A model generated the notes under the pieces. That model had not been told where the DNA came from. It did no database searches and saw only the letters and a program-made list of their open reading frames with translations. Shown here in pieces: positions 42,463-49,289 of a stretch of 64,000 nucleotides of DNA. Origin of the DNA: Phycisphaerae bacterium (GTDB lineage: Bacteria; Chloroflexota; Anaerolineae; 4572-78; J111). How positions within the stretch are numbered: position 1 is the first letter of the stretch; every line of letters begins with the position of its first letter. The stretch covers positions 1-64,000 of the forward strand of contig JANQQF010000099.1 of the NCBI GenBank assembly GCA_028285035.1, given 5' to 3'. Position numbers and translations under genes: made by a program.

Positions 42463-43593
42463 TCGACCACGAGGGCGATTGGCCATCTTCTCGGTCTGGC
42501 TAATAAAATCAATCTCGTTAATGCTGATGACATCGGGGCTAACCATATTGCGCCGAAATGCGTTGAGGATAGCATCTTTGGCCTCAATCACATTTAAGCG
42601 ATTGAGCATGTAAACCAAATAGCCGTTCACTTCAGCGTCTTTCTCGGTGGCTGCTTCGAGATGTGTGGTCATTGTTGAGATAATTTGGTTGCGTTGCTCT
42701 GGATATTGCTCAGCGATGAGCGTTAGGCCGTACAGCACGGGCGCTCGTTTCCCGGTTGGCTGTTGCCGATTTTCGAGATATTTCAATAGATCAGGCACAA
42801 TAGTTGGTCCCATTTTTGCCCACACCTGCGGCACCTTGTCTGATAACCAATCATTCTCTCGCCCCAAAAGGGAAATGAGGTTGGTGGCGAAATCTGAGGC
42901 TTGTAACTGGCCGAGCATATCAAGCGCGTGATAAGGTGCCCAACTCTCCGTATCTCCAGGCCAGCCCTCTAGCAAGCCTTCATCTAAGATAACTTCGAGT
43001 AATACCTCACCCTGATCCTGCCAAATAGACAGATCATCAAGTGTTTCAGCTTGATTGGTGTCCGTATCTTGCCAACTCCAAGTTAAGAGTTGGGCAATGG
43101 GATCATCGTATTCCAAGGGAATCGGACTCTCAAAACTCGTTGGGCGGGATGGTGTGGCGGGGGGCGTGATGTCCTCCCAGTAATCAACTTGAAGGAGAAG
43201 GAGGTCAAATAACTCAGCCTCTTTCTTGCTTGGCTTGCGGCCTAGGAATGGAATGACAGACTTGATCAGGCGCGATGTCAATGCTTTTGTGTAGCTTAAT
43301 GTTTTCTCATCAAACGTCGGCTTATCTAAAAAGGAACGATCGCCACCAAAACGGGCAAAGGTGCGGCGATATTGCCGATAGAGCAAGGCGTCACCCCCAA
43401 TTGGAATGTCCTCGAACCCGTTGTCGACAATATTTTTTTGTAAACGAGCTACAGTTTCCGCGCCATGAATTTCAATGAGTCGTTCACGCTCAGGGTGGTG
43501 TTCAGCCAGAACACTAAGTTGGTCTACCAAGTTGACTCGGGCCTGAATAATTTTGGCCCGCTCTTCAGGCGTGGGGTATGACGTTTCACTCAT
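42451..43593 (-). CDS. Unknown helical (HEAT-like) cytoplasmic protein
   Basis: This 380-residue protein is hydrophilic and mostly helical. Residues 1-170 are charged and start SETSYPTPEERAKIIQARVNLV. Residues 180-370 look like helical repeats of the HEAT or ARM kind (LDMLGQLQASDFATNLISLL, WAKMGPTIVPDLLKYLENR). No catalytic motif or membrane segment is seen. It may be a scaffold. The C terminus ends NRPRGRSRS, with a short basic tail. It is a single gene, convergent with the MFS gene. Confidence 0.65.
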   Translation of the reverse strand: MSETSYPTPEERAKIIQARVNLVDQLSVLAEHHPERERLIEIHGAETVARLQKNIVDNGFEDIPIGGDALLYRQYRRTFARFGGDRSFLDKPTFDEKTLSYTKALTSRLIKSVIPFLGRKPSKKEAELFDLLLLQVDYWEDITPPATPSRPTSFESPIPLEYDDPIAQLLTWSWQDTDTNQAETLDDLSIWQDQGEVLLEVILDEGLLEGWPGDTESWAPYHALDMLGQLQASDFATNLISLLGRENDWLSDKVPQVWAKMGPTIVPDLLKYLENRQQPTGKRAPVLYGLTLIAEQYPEQRNQIISTMTTHLEAATEKDAEVNGYLVYMLNRLNVIEAKDAILNAFRRNMVSPDVISINEIDFISQTEKMANRPRGRSRS

Positions 43594-43622
43594 TGTGCTT
43601 CACTCATTTCTTCAAAAAATCA

Positions 43623-43698
43623 GCAACGAATTGATCGCATTGACGCGAAAAACAACCTAGCATTTAGAGACAGGTGCGCAATTCGTTGCGAAAAACAA
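43623..43698. repeat. 11-bp inverted repeat and 11-bp direct repeat in a gene-free gap
   Basis: GCAACGAATTG (43623-43633) and its complement CAATTCGTTGC (43679-43689) form arms around 45 bases. In addition, GCGAAAAACAA occurs twice (43645-43655 and 43688-43698). The combination resembles the end of a small mobile element or a regulatory hairpin; no gene is present in the 174-base gap. Confidence 0.55.
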
Positions 43699-43767
43699 GG
43701 GGCCACCCTCTAGTGCAGTTGTAAAACAAACAATGTGATTTTAGACTAAACCAATGTAAATGTCGAT

Positions 43768-44373
43768 TTATGAGTTTGGCGTGCGGAGAACATCATCAAT
43801 AAAATTTAGCAAATGCTGGTGAAATTCGTTGGTAGCTTTTAAGTAGCTGGGGTGGCCAGCGTTGGGGAGCAACACTTTGTGGGTGTTGGGGAGGGTGTCC
43901 ATCAACAAATCGGCGTGGTCAACTGGGACGATTTGGTCGTCGTCGCCCCAAATGGCGAGAACCGGAATGGGACTATCTTTGAGTTGTGGCGCATACTTTG
44001 GAATCGCAATTGGTGCCACGGCCACCAAACCACGAATCTTTTCAGGATGTGTAATCATTAGGGGCAAGCTGAACTCGCCGCTCATTGAAGGAGAAACGAT
44101 GATTGAGGGTGGGAGGTTGAGCGCAGTCATAAAATCGAGCAAGAAAGAAACCGGCTCAATTTTCGCTGAGGTTGACTGCCCAAACCCCGGCCAACTCATC
44201 GCCACGGCATAATAGCCAGCGTCAGCCAAAGCTTTAAGCGTACCAATTTCATCCCACGTTTCAGCCCGAAATCGCATGCCATGGAGCAAAAGGACAACTG
44301 GATTTGTTGGCTCACCTGCGGTCAAATAATGAACCTGACTCTTGTGTAGGGTTATAACATCCGACGCTGTCAT
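43768..44373 (-). CDS. Short alpha/beta hydrolase of the Paa-like operon
   Basis: This 201-residue hydrolase has VLLLHGMRFRAETW as the oxyanion strand, the nucleophile region SPSMSGEFSLPLM with Ser in the elbow, and an acid-His pair in AIWGDDDQIVPV and LPNAGHPSYL. It lacks the usual lid and is shorter than most members. It is translated in overlap (ATGA) with the zinc-ribbon gene upstream, so it is the last gene of the aromatic-CoA oxygenase operon. It may hydrolyse an epoxide-ring-opened CoA or lactone intermediate; this is inference. Confidence 0.8.
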   Translation of the reverse strand: MTASDVITLHKSQVHYLTAGEPTNPVVLLLHGMRFRAETWDEIGTLKALADAGYYAVAMSWPGFGQSTSAKIEPVSFLLDFMTALNLPPSIIVSPSMSGEFSLPLMITHPEKIRGLVAVAPIAIPKYAPQLKDSPIPVLAIWGDDDQIVPVDHADLLMDTLPNTHKVLLPNAGHPSYLKATNEFHQHLLNFIDDVLRTPNS

Positions 44374-44573
44374 GGTTTGGCCTCGCTCTCATCCCCTTGG
44401 TGCTTCATCCATTCAAAGGCGCTGTGGCAGTCGTTGCAGTAATATTGTGACACAAGTAAGAACTGTCCGAACAAGGACATAAATTCCGTATCCTCTGATT
44501 GGCAAAAGGCACAGGGAGGATGGTCAGGCATATCGACAGGTTTTAAGTTTAGTAGGTTTTTTAAGTTTGACAT
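44370..44573 (-). CDS. Stand-alone PaaD-like zinc ribbon
   Basis: This 67-residue protein matches the C-terminal domain of PaaD. CAFCQSEDTEFMSLFGQFLL carries the first CxxC and YYCNDCHSAFEW the second. In PaaD proteins of proteobacteria this ribbon is joined to an N-terminal MIP18-like (DUF59) domain; here that domain is a separate gene (45852-46196), with three genes in between. PaaD is thought to mature the iron or iron-sulphur centre of the oxygenase complex. The gene overlaps the hydrolase by the ATGA sequence and lies two bases after paaC. Confidence 0.8.
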   Translation of the reverse strand: MSNLKNLLNLKPVDMPDHPPCAFCQSEDTEFMSLFGQFLLVSQYYCNDCHSAFEWMKHQGDESEAKP

Positions 44574-44575
44574 AG

Positions 44576-45370
44576 TTACTTAATTCGTCGTGTCTTCGCA
44601 TCCCAGCGATCCCAAGGTAACTCGCTGGTTAATTCCCAGCGACTTGAGGCGTCATTATATCGAAATGGCAAACCAAACTCCAATTCCTGTAACAACGGGC
44701 CAACCCGACTCAGGAATTTCTGGCGTAACGTCTCAATGTCATCACATAGCACTCCTTCTTCGAGGGCGTATTGCTGATACGGGTCTTCAGGGTTGCCCAG
44801 CCAGCAGAGCACTTCCGGCCAAAAGCGATGTAAGCTGTCGTGCAGAGATTGGCGGGCTTTGGTGCCTTCCTTAGACAGACTGCGGAGCCAGGTGTTGCTA
44901 TACATTGCGTGGAATTTTTCTTCCTGGGAAATTTTTTCGGCCCGCTGTTTAAGCGGCTCAAAGACGCACTCCCGGGTGGCCTCGAAGACCACGGTCAAGG
45001 CTTGGTCAAATAAAAAATTTGTGGCGACGAACTCTGTCCAGTGGGCGAAGGGGGCATCAAGAAAAGCGATATTGGTCAGGTCATCCCGATCCTCCTCTTT
45101 TTTGAGGACGGGTGGGGCATCTGGGAAATTACGCAAAAGTGGATAGAGACTGCGGGCGTGTCCCAACTCATCTTGAGTCATCGCTGCTGCCGCGACGGCT
45201 GCCTCAAGGAGTGGTGCTCGATTGGTCCACTCTGAATATCGCTTGCCCAAAATGTATTTATTGTCAGCGAGCTGCAATAAAAAATTGAGCAAAACCAGTT
45301 GGGTTTTTGCAGAAAAATCTTTTGGATCAGACGTTGAGATTTGGGGCGTTGTTAATGTTTGCTCACTCAT
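44576..45370 (-). CDS. paaC: PaaC-like oxygenase subunit with intact diiron-type motifs
   Basis: This 264-residue ferritin-fold protein is the PaaC (PaaI) subunit of a phenylacetyl-CoA epoxidase-type complex. Helical phrases AMTQDELGHARSLYPLL and QEEKFHAMYSNTWLRSL hold two ExxH motifs, which bind the two irons in catalytic family members. In the well-known Escherichia coli PaaC these positions are not conserved, and the subunit is structural; this is from memory. The start ATG overlaps the PaaB-like stop in ATGA, and the stop lies two bases before the zinc-ribbon gene. Confidence 0.85.
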   Translation of the reverse strand: MSEQTLTTPQISTSDPKDFSAKTQLVLLNFLLQLADNKYILGKRYSEWTNRAPLLEAAVAAAAMTQDELGHARSLYPLLRNFPDAPPVLKKEEDRDDLTNIAFLDAPFAHWTEFVATNFLFDQALTVVFEATRECVFEPLKQRAEKISQEEKFHAMYSNTWLRSLSKEGTKARQSLHDSLHRFWPEVLCWLGNPEDPYQQYALEEGVLCDDIETLRQKFLSRVGPLLQELEFGLPFRYNDASSRWELTSELPWDRWDAKTRRIK

Positions 45371-45570
45371 GCAGCGACCTCCTGATGTTCTGAAAAGACT
45401 AACACGACCGCCTCACGGGGCACGGCTAACATTTCCAGCCATTCATCAGCTGGGCCAAACGTCTCTAAGCTGGCTACTTTGGCAGCCTCCGCATTCTCCG
45501 CTTCAATTGAGCCGATCTGCAGCAATGGTTCTTGATGCTCTTTTCGGGCAAATACGTCAAATTGGGTCAT
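45367..45570 (-). CDS. PaaB-like subunit, copy 2
   Basis: This 67-residue protein has the PaaB signature: MTQFDVFARKEHQEPLLQIGS opens with an F-x-V-F-x-R strand, and LEMLAVPREAVV is the terminal VVPR-like phrase. PaaB bridges PaaA-PaaC heterodimers in the epoxidase complex. ATG 45570 with GAGGTG upstream is chosen over the much longer open frame. The second PaaB-like gene (45646-45852) is upstream, 75 bases away, across a repeat-rich spacer. The two are clearly different proteins, about 20-25 percent alike by eye. Confidence 0.7.
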   Translation of the reverse strand: MTQFDVFARKEHQEPLLQIGSIEAENAEAAKVASLETFGPADEWLEMLAVPREAVVLVFSEHQEVAA

Positions 45571-45645
45571 ACAACACCTCACTTTGCATTCTAAAGTGGA
45601 AGCAGTGGTGCACCAGGCAATGGTGCGTGCGCCACTTACTGCCAC
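45571..45645. repeat. Imperfect hairpin spacer between two PaaB-like genes
   Basis: AGTGGAAGCAGTGG and CCACTTACTGCCACT form imperfect arms around a block with two GGTGC copies. This is the only long gap inside the otherwise overlapping operon and may be an RNA processing or stability element. Confidence 0.4.
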
Positions 45646-45852
45646 TCACTTTGTTTTTATTATTGTCACCATCTCACGGCGGGGGATGACCACCATTTCG
45701 CTCCAAGGGAACTCGTCATACATCTTGTAGGCGTAGACCGTAGCCCCTTCTGGGTCTGTGGCCATAACATTGCCGCAGTGCCGGAGGGGATCATCTGCCT
45801 TAACTTTGGCGAAAACCTCATAAATTTCAATATCATCAAGTAGCTTCGTCAT
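45646..45852 (-). CDS. PaaB-like subunit, copy 1
   Basis: This 68-residue protein has IEIYEVFAKVKADDPLRHCGN at the N terminus and MVVIPRREMVTI at the end, the usual PaaB frame (W/I-x-x-Y-E-V-F ... V-P-x-x). The His in LRHCGN corresponds to the conserved RHVG of classical PaaB. The start codon ATG 45852 shares two bases with the stop of the DUF59 gene (TAATG), which implies translational coupling. Together with copy 2 it suggests a heteromeric bridging subunit. Confidence 0.72.
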   Translation of the reverse strand: MTKLLDDIEIYEVFAKVKADDPLRHCGNVMATDPEGATVYAYKMYDEFPWSEMVVIPRREMVTIIKTK

Positions 45853-46196
45853 TAGACTGTTACCCCGCTCATCATCATAATTTCTTTGCCCTGCTCGGTC
45901 ATCCGATGCTTGTTCCACGGCGGTGACCAGACTACTTCAATCTCAACTTGCTCGATGTCAGTCTCTTGCAGCAATCGGGTTCGGGTATCCTCCATAATCA
46001 TATCGATACACGGACACCCCATCGCGGTGAAGGTCATTTTGACGTGGGCGCTGTTTGCCCGACGTTCAATATCAATGACCAGCCCCATGTCAACAATACT
46101 CATCGGGAATTCAGGATCTTCCACATCATGCAGGGCTTCCCACAAATGACTTGTCTCAGAGGTCTGGACTGGCTTTGTCTCAACAGCAGTGGTCAT
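45852..46196 (-). CDS. paaD: PaaD N-terminal domain equivalent (MIP18/DUF59 family)
   Basis: This 114-residue protein is a DUF59/MIP18-family iron-sulphur assembly factor. DVEDPEFPMSIVDMGLVIDI is the typical D-P-E-x-P-x-S-I-V-D-L-G-L motif and TAMGCPCIDMI the loop that carries the reactive cysteines. The C terminus (VVWSPPWNKHRM) matches PaaD. The zinc ribbon normally found at the C terminus is absent and is encoded at 44370-44573. ATG 46196 shares its last two bases with the paaA stop (TAATG). Confidence 0.85.
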   Translation of the reverse strand: MTTAVETKPVQTSETSHLWEALHDVEDPEFPMSIVDMGLVIDIERRANSAHVKMTFTAMGCPCIDMIMEDTRTRLLQETDIEQVEIEVVWSPPWNKHRMTEQGKEIMMMSGVTV

Positions 46197-47158
46197 TAGG
46201 CCACCTCCAGCATCTTTTCCAACTCCTTGTGTCCATACTGGATTTGTTCGACAAACTCTTTGTTGGCTGGGCCGCGCGACTTCCACCGCTTGATAACCTG
46301 ATCCCAGCCAATTTCGCCATCTTCCATCAGCCAGCGTTTCTCGGTTTCGTCAAATTCACAAGGGAAGGGATAATCTAATTCGTAGGTGTCATCGTCCTTT
46401 TTATGAACAGGCAAGGTAAGACCGACGCTTTCGCAGAAATCAACGCCAGTTTGTAGCCAAACTTGACGCAGCGTGTCGTTGGAGCTGCCCTTTAGGCCAT
46501 AGGAAAGTTGCTCTTTATGCTTTTTCTTGTCATCCGGCAAGCCAAACCACTCCATCACCATCGGGAACATCCAATCAACGGCTACCTGTACTTCTTCTCG
46601 TCCAGATTCACTATTACAAATTTTACGAATCCAGGTTTCGCCGTGACGCAGATGGAAATTTTCCTCCCGATCAACTTTAACCAAACCACGTTTCCAAGGG
46701 GCAAATGTAGTGTGCTGATAGACATCGCCCAACAAGACATAGCCTGCGCGATCATACAAAGCATTGGCGCAAACCAACTCGACCCAACTGTCCAGCGGAA
46801 CATCAAAGGCGTAGGGGTGCTTAAATTGATGCGGCTCTCGCTCATACAGCAGCTCTTCTTTATCAAAGCCAATGTCCTCAAGCAACCGATAAGCGATATT
46901 GGCGTGACCTAACTCATCCTGAATGATGGCCATGGCTGAAACAAAGGCGTTGATAGTTGGCGCGTGTTGCGCTGCGCGATAGTAGGAGGGGGCACTCATC
47001 AACTCGGTATCCGCCGAGACAGTCAAGATCCGTTTTAGCCCCGCGATATACTCTTCCGACATTTGATCTGGTGTTTCTAACAAATCCCCAGCCTCTAATC
47101 GTTCCTTTAAATCCCCTTCCGTAGCAAATTGCATCTTTCCATTACCGTTAATTTTCAT
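46196..47158 (-). CDS. paaA: Phenylacetyl-CoA epoxidase-type oxygenase catalytic subunit
   Basis: This 320-residue ferritin-like protein is the catalytic PaaA. The diiron motifs are IIQDELGHANIAYRLL and DREENFHLRHGETW (two ExxH). Family phrases such as SWVELVCANALYDRAGY and VDWMFPMVMEWFGLPD are present. PaaA with PaaC and PaaB forms a complex that adds one oxygen to an aromatic acyl-CoA ring to form an epoxide. AAGGAG precedes ATG 47158. It leads a seven-gene operon in which most genes overlap by one to four bases. PaaE, the reductase, is not in the window. Confidence 0.88.
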   Translation of the reverse strand: MKINGNGKMQFATEGDLKERLEAGDLLETPDQMSEEYIAGLKRILTVSADTELMSAPSYYRAAQHAPTINAFVSAMAIIQDELGHANIAYRLLEDIGFDKEELLYEREPHQFKHPYAFDVPLDSWVELVCANALYDRAGYVLLGDVYQHTTFAPWKRGLVKVDREENFHLRHGETWIRKICNSESGREEVQVAVDWMFPMVMEWFGLPDDKKKHKEQLSYGLKGSSNDTLRQVWLQTGVDFCESVGLTLPVHKKDDDTYELDYPFPCEFDETEKRWLMEDGEIGWDQVIKRWKSRGPANKEFVEQIQYGHKELEKMLEVA

Positions 47159-47174
47159 CGTATTGCTCCTTGTG

Positions 47175-47250
47175 GTGAGTTTATAAAGTTTGTAGAGTTT
47201 AAATCTTTTTTTGATTTTGTCTCTATAAACCCCTAACTCTATAAACGGTA
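47175..47250. repeat. Heptad-type repeat between crotonase and paaA
   Basis: Heptads such as GTTTATA, AAGTTTG, TAGAGTT are followed by the inverted forms AAACCCC, TAACTCT, ATAAACG. They resemble family C in period but not in sequence, and could form a weak hairpin in the gap between the crotonase stop and paaA. Confidence 0.45.
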
Positions 47251-47257
47251 CAAACTC

Positions 47258-48040
47258 TTACTTACCTGTAAATTCTGCTTTTCGTTTCTCGGCGAATGCG
47301 GAGATACCTTCTTTTGCATCTTCAGTATCAAACAACTCGCCAATCAAATCTCTTTCTAATTTCAAGCCATCAGCCAGGGGTGAGTCTAGACCTTCGTGAA
47401 CACAGCGTTTGATGTGCCCAATAGCGATGGTTGCCCCGCTGGCGATTTGGCGGGCAAAGGCCATCGCTTCTTCACGGAGTTGATCTTGGGGATAGACTTT
47501 GTTAACGAGACCCAATTCTAAGGCCTGCTGCGGGGTAACGGTCGCACCCAAAATCATCATTTCGAGGGCCTTGGCTGGGGTGATCAAGCGTGAGAGACGC
47601 TGGGTCCCGCCATTACCGGGGAGAATACCCAGATTGACCTCCGGCAGGCCCATCACAAATTTGCCATCACCCGCCACCCGCAAATCACAAGCTAAGGCGA
47701 TTTCAAGACCACCACCCATCGCATAGCCATTGATAACGGCAATGAACATTTTGGGAACAGTGGCGATTCGGGCCAAGTTACGGTGTCCGACATCAATCAT
47801 GTCCATATTCTCAGTAGTGGTGTGGGCCATAAACGCTTTAATATCAGCTCCCCCACAGAAAAACTTCTCTGAGTCGCTGACGACCAGTACGACTTTAACC
47901 GCATCGTCTGCTGCCATGGCCTCGACCGCTTCACCAAACTGGGTCATCAGTTGCATCTCATAGCTGTTGGCGGGCGGACGATCCAAAGTGATAATGCCAA
48001 TGGCATCTTCTCTACTTGTTTTTACATAGGTATCAGACAT
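47258..48040 (-). CDS. Enoyl-CoA hydratase/isomerase (crotonase)
   Basis: This 260-residue crotonase has the oxyanion-hole motifs CGGADIKA and GYAMGGGLEIALACD, and the catalytic Glu region GLPEVNLGILPGNGGTQRL. Both Glu residues expected of true hydratases are in place. It hydrates or isomerises an enoyl-CoA such as a ring-opened aromatic-CoA intermediate, as PaaF, PaaG or BoxC-like members do. The start is ATG 48040 with GGGAGCAAATC upstream. It is transcribed with the paaA operon direction but from its own position, 99 bases upstream of paaA, and the TetR gene lies upstream of it. Confidence 0.88.
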   Translation of the reverse strand: MSDTYVKTSREDAIGIITLDRPPANSYEMQLMTQFGEAVEAMAADDAVKVVLVVSDSEKFFCGGADIKAFMAHTTTENMDMIDVGHRNLARIATVPKMFIAVINGYAMGGGLEIALACDLRVAGDGKFVMGLPEVNLGILPGNGGTQRLSRLITPAKALEMMILGATVTPQQALELGLVNKVYPQDQLREEAMAFARQIASGATIAIGHIKRCVHEGLDSPLADGLKLERDLIGELFDTEDAKEGISAFAEKRKAEFTGK

Positions 48041-48165
48041 TGATTTGCTCCCTCATTAGAAAGTTTTAAGTTTATTTGCTAAAAGTTTTAGAGATGGGAT
48101 CGAAACAGAGATCGATTAAATATTCCCTTTGAGACCCTGTCTCATGGCTACCTTGTTACCCTGAT

Positions 48166-48756
48166 TTACATTTCAGCGACTTTTGCGCCGTTTAGAAATA
48201 GGTCGACAACATAATCAGCTAAACGATCCGAGTCACCAATAGCAGCTTGGGCATAGTCGTTGAGTAAAACCTCGACCATAGCCACAAACGTCCAGGACAA
48301 GAGACGAGGATCAGTTTTAGCGAGTTCACCTACCTCAATTCCTTGCTCAATAATGGTTTCGACATGTTGGGGGAGGGCTTCCTGATAGGCTCGAATTAGT
48401 TGACCTCGGAGAGGATCTTTAAAGATATTGACGTCGCGCCGAACAAGACGAATGACTTCGCGTTTGGTGTGGGGAAGGTTGAGATATGACACAACTAGGT
48501 GATGGAGTCGTTCGCGGGTGGACCCCTGTATTGTGACAGCCTGCCCAAGGAGTTCGCTCTTTTCCGCCAAATCGGCAAGCATCATAGCTGTGTACAATGC
48601 CTCTTTGCTATTAAAATGATGATAGAGTGCTCCCTTGGTCATATTAGCCGTTTCAGCAATCTCCGACATGGTGACATCAGCATAGTTTTTGCTGGTAAAG
48701 AGCGTTTGGGCAGCTTCCGTAATATTTGAAATGGTTGTGGCGGATTTGGCATACAT
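48166..48756 (-). CDS. TetR-family regulator
   Basis: This regulator of about 196 residues has an N-terminal HTH with the phrase MSEIAETANMTKGALYHHFNSKEALY, followed by an all-helical ligand-binding domain. TetR proteins of this kind commonly respond to acyl- or aromatic-CoA thioesters next to degradation genes. ATG 48756 is preferred because a promoter and an operator lie immediately upstream; the longer frame would begin inside the -35. The gene precedes the crotonase and Paa genes on the same strand and probably controls them. Confidence 0.88.
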   Translation of the reverse strand: MYAKSATTISNITEAAQTLFTSKNYADVTMSEIAETANMTKGALYHHFNSKEALYTAMMLADLAEKSELLGQAVTIQGSTRERLHHLVVSYLNLPHTKREVIRLVRRDVNIFKDPLRGQLIRAYQEALPQHVETIIEQGIEVGELAKTDPRLLSWTFVAMVEVLLNDYAQAAIGDSDRLADYVVDLFLNGAKVAEM

Positions 48757-48762
48757 GGCCGA

Positions 48763-48816
48763 ATACCTACTCGCTGGTATGTTTTTGAGTGTACCACGTG
48801 AAAAGGATTGTGTCAA
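48763..48816 (-). promoter_or_regulatory. Sigma-70 promoter with overlapping TetR operator
   Basis: On the minus strand TTGACA (48811-48816) and TACACT (48788-48793) are separated by 17 bases. The dyad ATACCAGCGAGTAGGTAT (48763-48780) overlaps the predicted start of transcription at about 48781, and the TetR start follows at 48756. This geometry fits autorepression by the TetR protein. Confidence 0.75.
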
Positions 48817-49015
48817 AAGCTAGTCGTGTCGAAAAATATCAGCCAAAACTCAGCGCGAAGACAGGCAAAGTTGATTCATTTAAGATAAACTCAAAGCTAA
48901 TTAACATTAGTTTGTTTAATTTGGTCATCAACTTGTAGCCTAGAAGCACCCGATGCTATTAATTTAATTCAAGTTGTCACCTGTCCAAAAATACTACTCA
49001 GAACAAAATAGTACT

Positions 49016-49062
49016 CCTCATGACATGATTAGCAGAAAATCAGGTCTAATCATGTCATGAGG
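49016..49062. repeat. 17-bp perfect inverted repeat
   Basis: CCTCATGACATGATTAG (49016-49032) and its exact complement (49046-49062) are separated by 13 bases. No T tract follows on either strand, so this is more likely an operator, a cruciform or a mobile-element end than an ordinary terminator. Confidence 0.75.
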
Positions 49063-49183
49063 TTGCTAAAAAAAGATGATTTTTCTCTAAAATTGAGGTA
49101 AAACTCTCCGGTTTTTTCTATTTATGGAATATATATCTTCTGATAAAATCAGAACTAATAAGAGACAAGAGAATTTATCAAAG

Positions 49184-49222
49184 ATCTGATTTGCTCCTCA
49201 AAAAAGTCGATACAAATCAGAT
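49184..49222. repeat. 10-bp perfect inverted repeat in a promoter region
   Basis: ATCTGATTTG at 49184-49193 matches the complement CAAATCAGAT at 49213-49222. It lies about 70 bases upstream of the VWA start and may be an operator. Confidence 0.5.
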
Positions 49223-49289
49223 GTAATATTTAATCTATACTGATAACTTGAGTTAATTTAAATTACTCACAAGGAGACCTAACCAATCC

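Larger units (their letters stand above)
48817..49289. other. Gene-free region with three inverted repeats upstream of a VWA gene
   Basis: I see no gene. A 17-base perfect inverted repeat sits at 49016-49062 and another of 10 bases at 49184-49222, with an imperfect one near 48890-48920. The last 20 bases hold AAGGAGA before ATG 49290. The region is strongly AT rich and could be a target for regulated expression of the surface protein. Confidence 0.6.

Noticed and set aside
45222..45689. 155-codon plus-strand frame
   Set aside because: It is antisense to the PaaB-like and PaaC genes and their overlapping starts.
49016..49062. 17-bp inverted repeat as an intrinsic terminator
   Set aside because: No T tract follows either arm on the relevant strand and no gene ends directly upstream.
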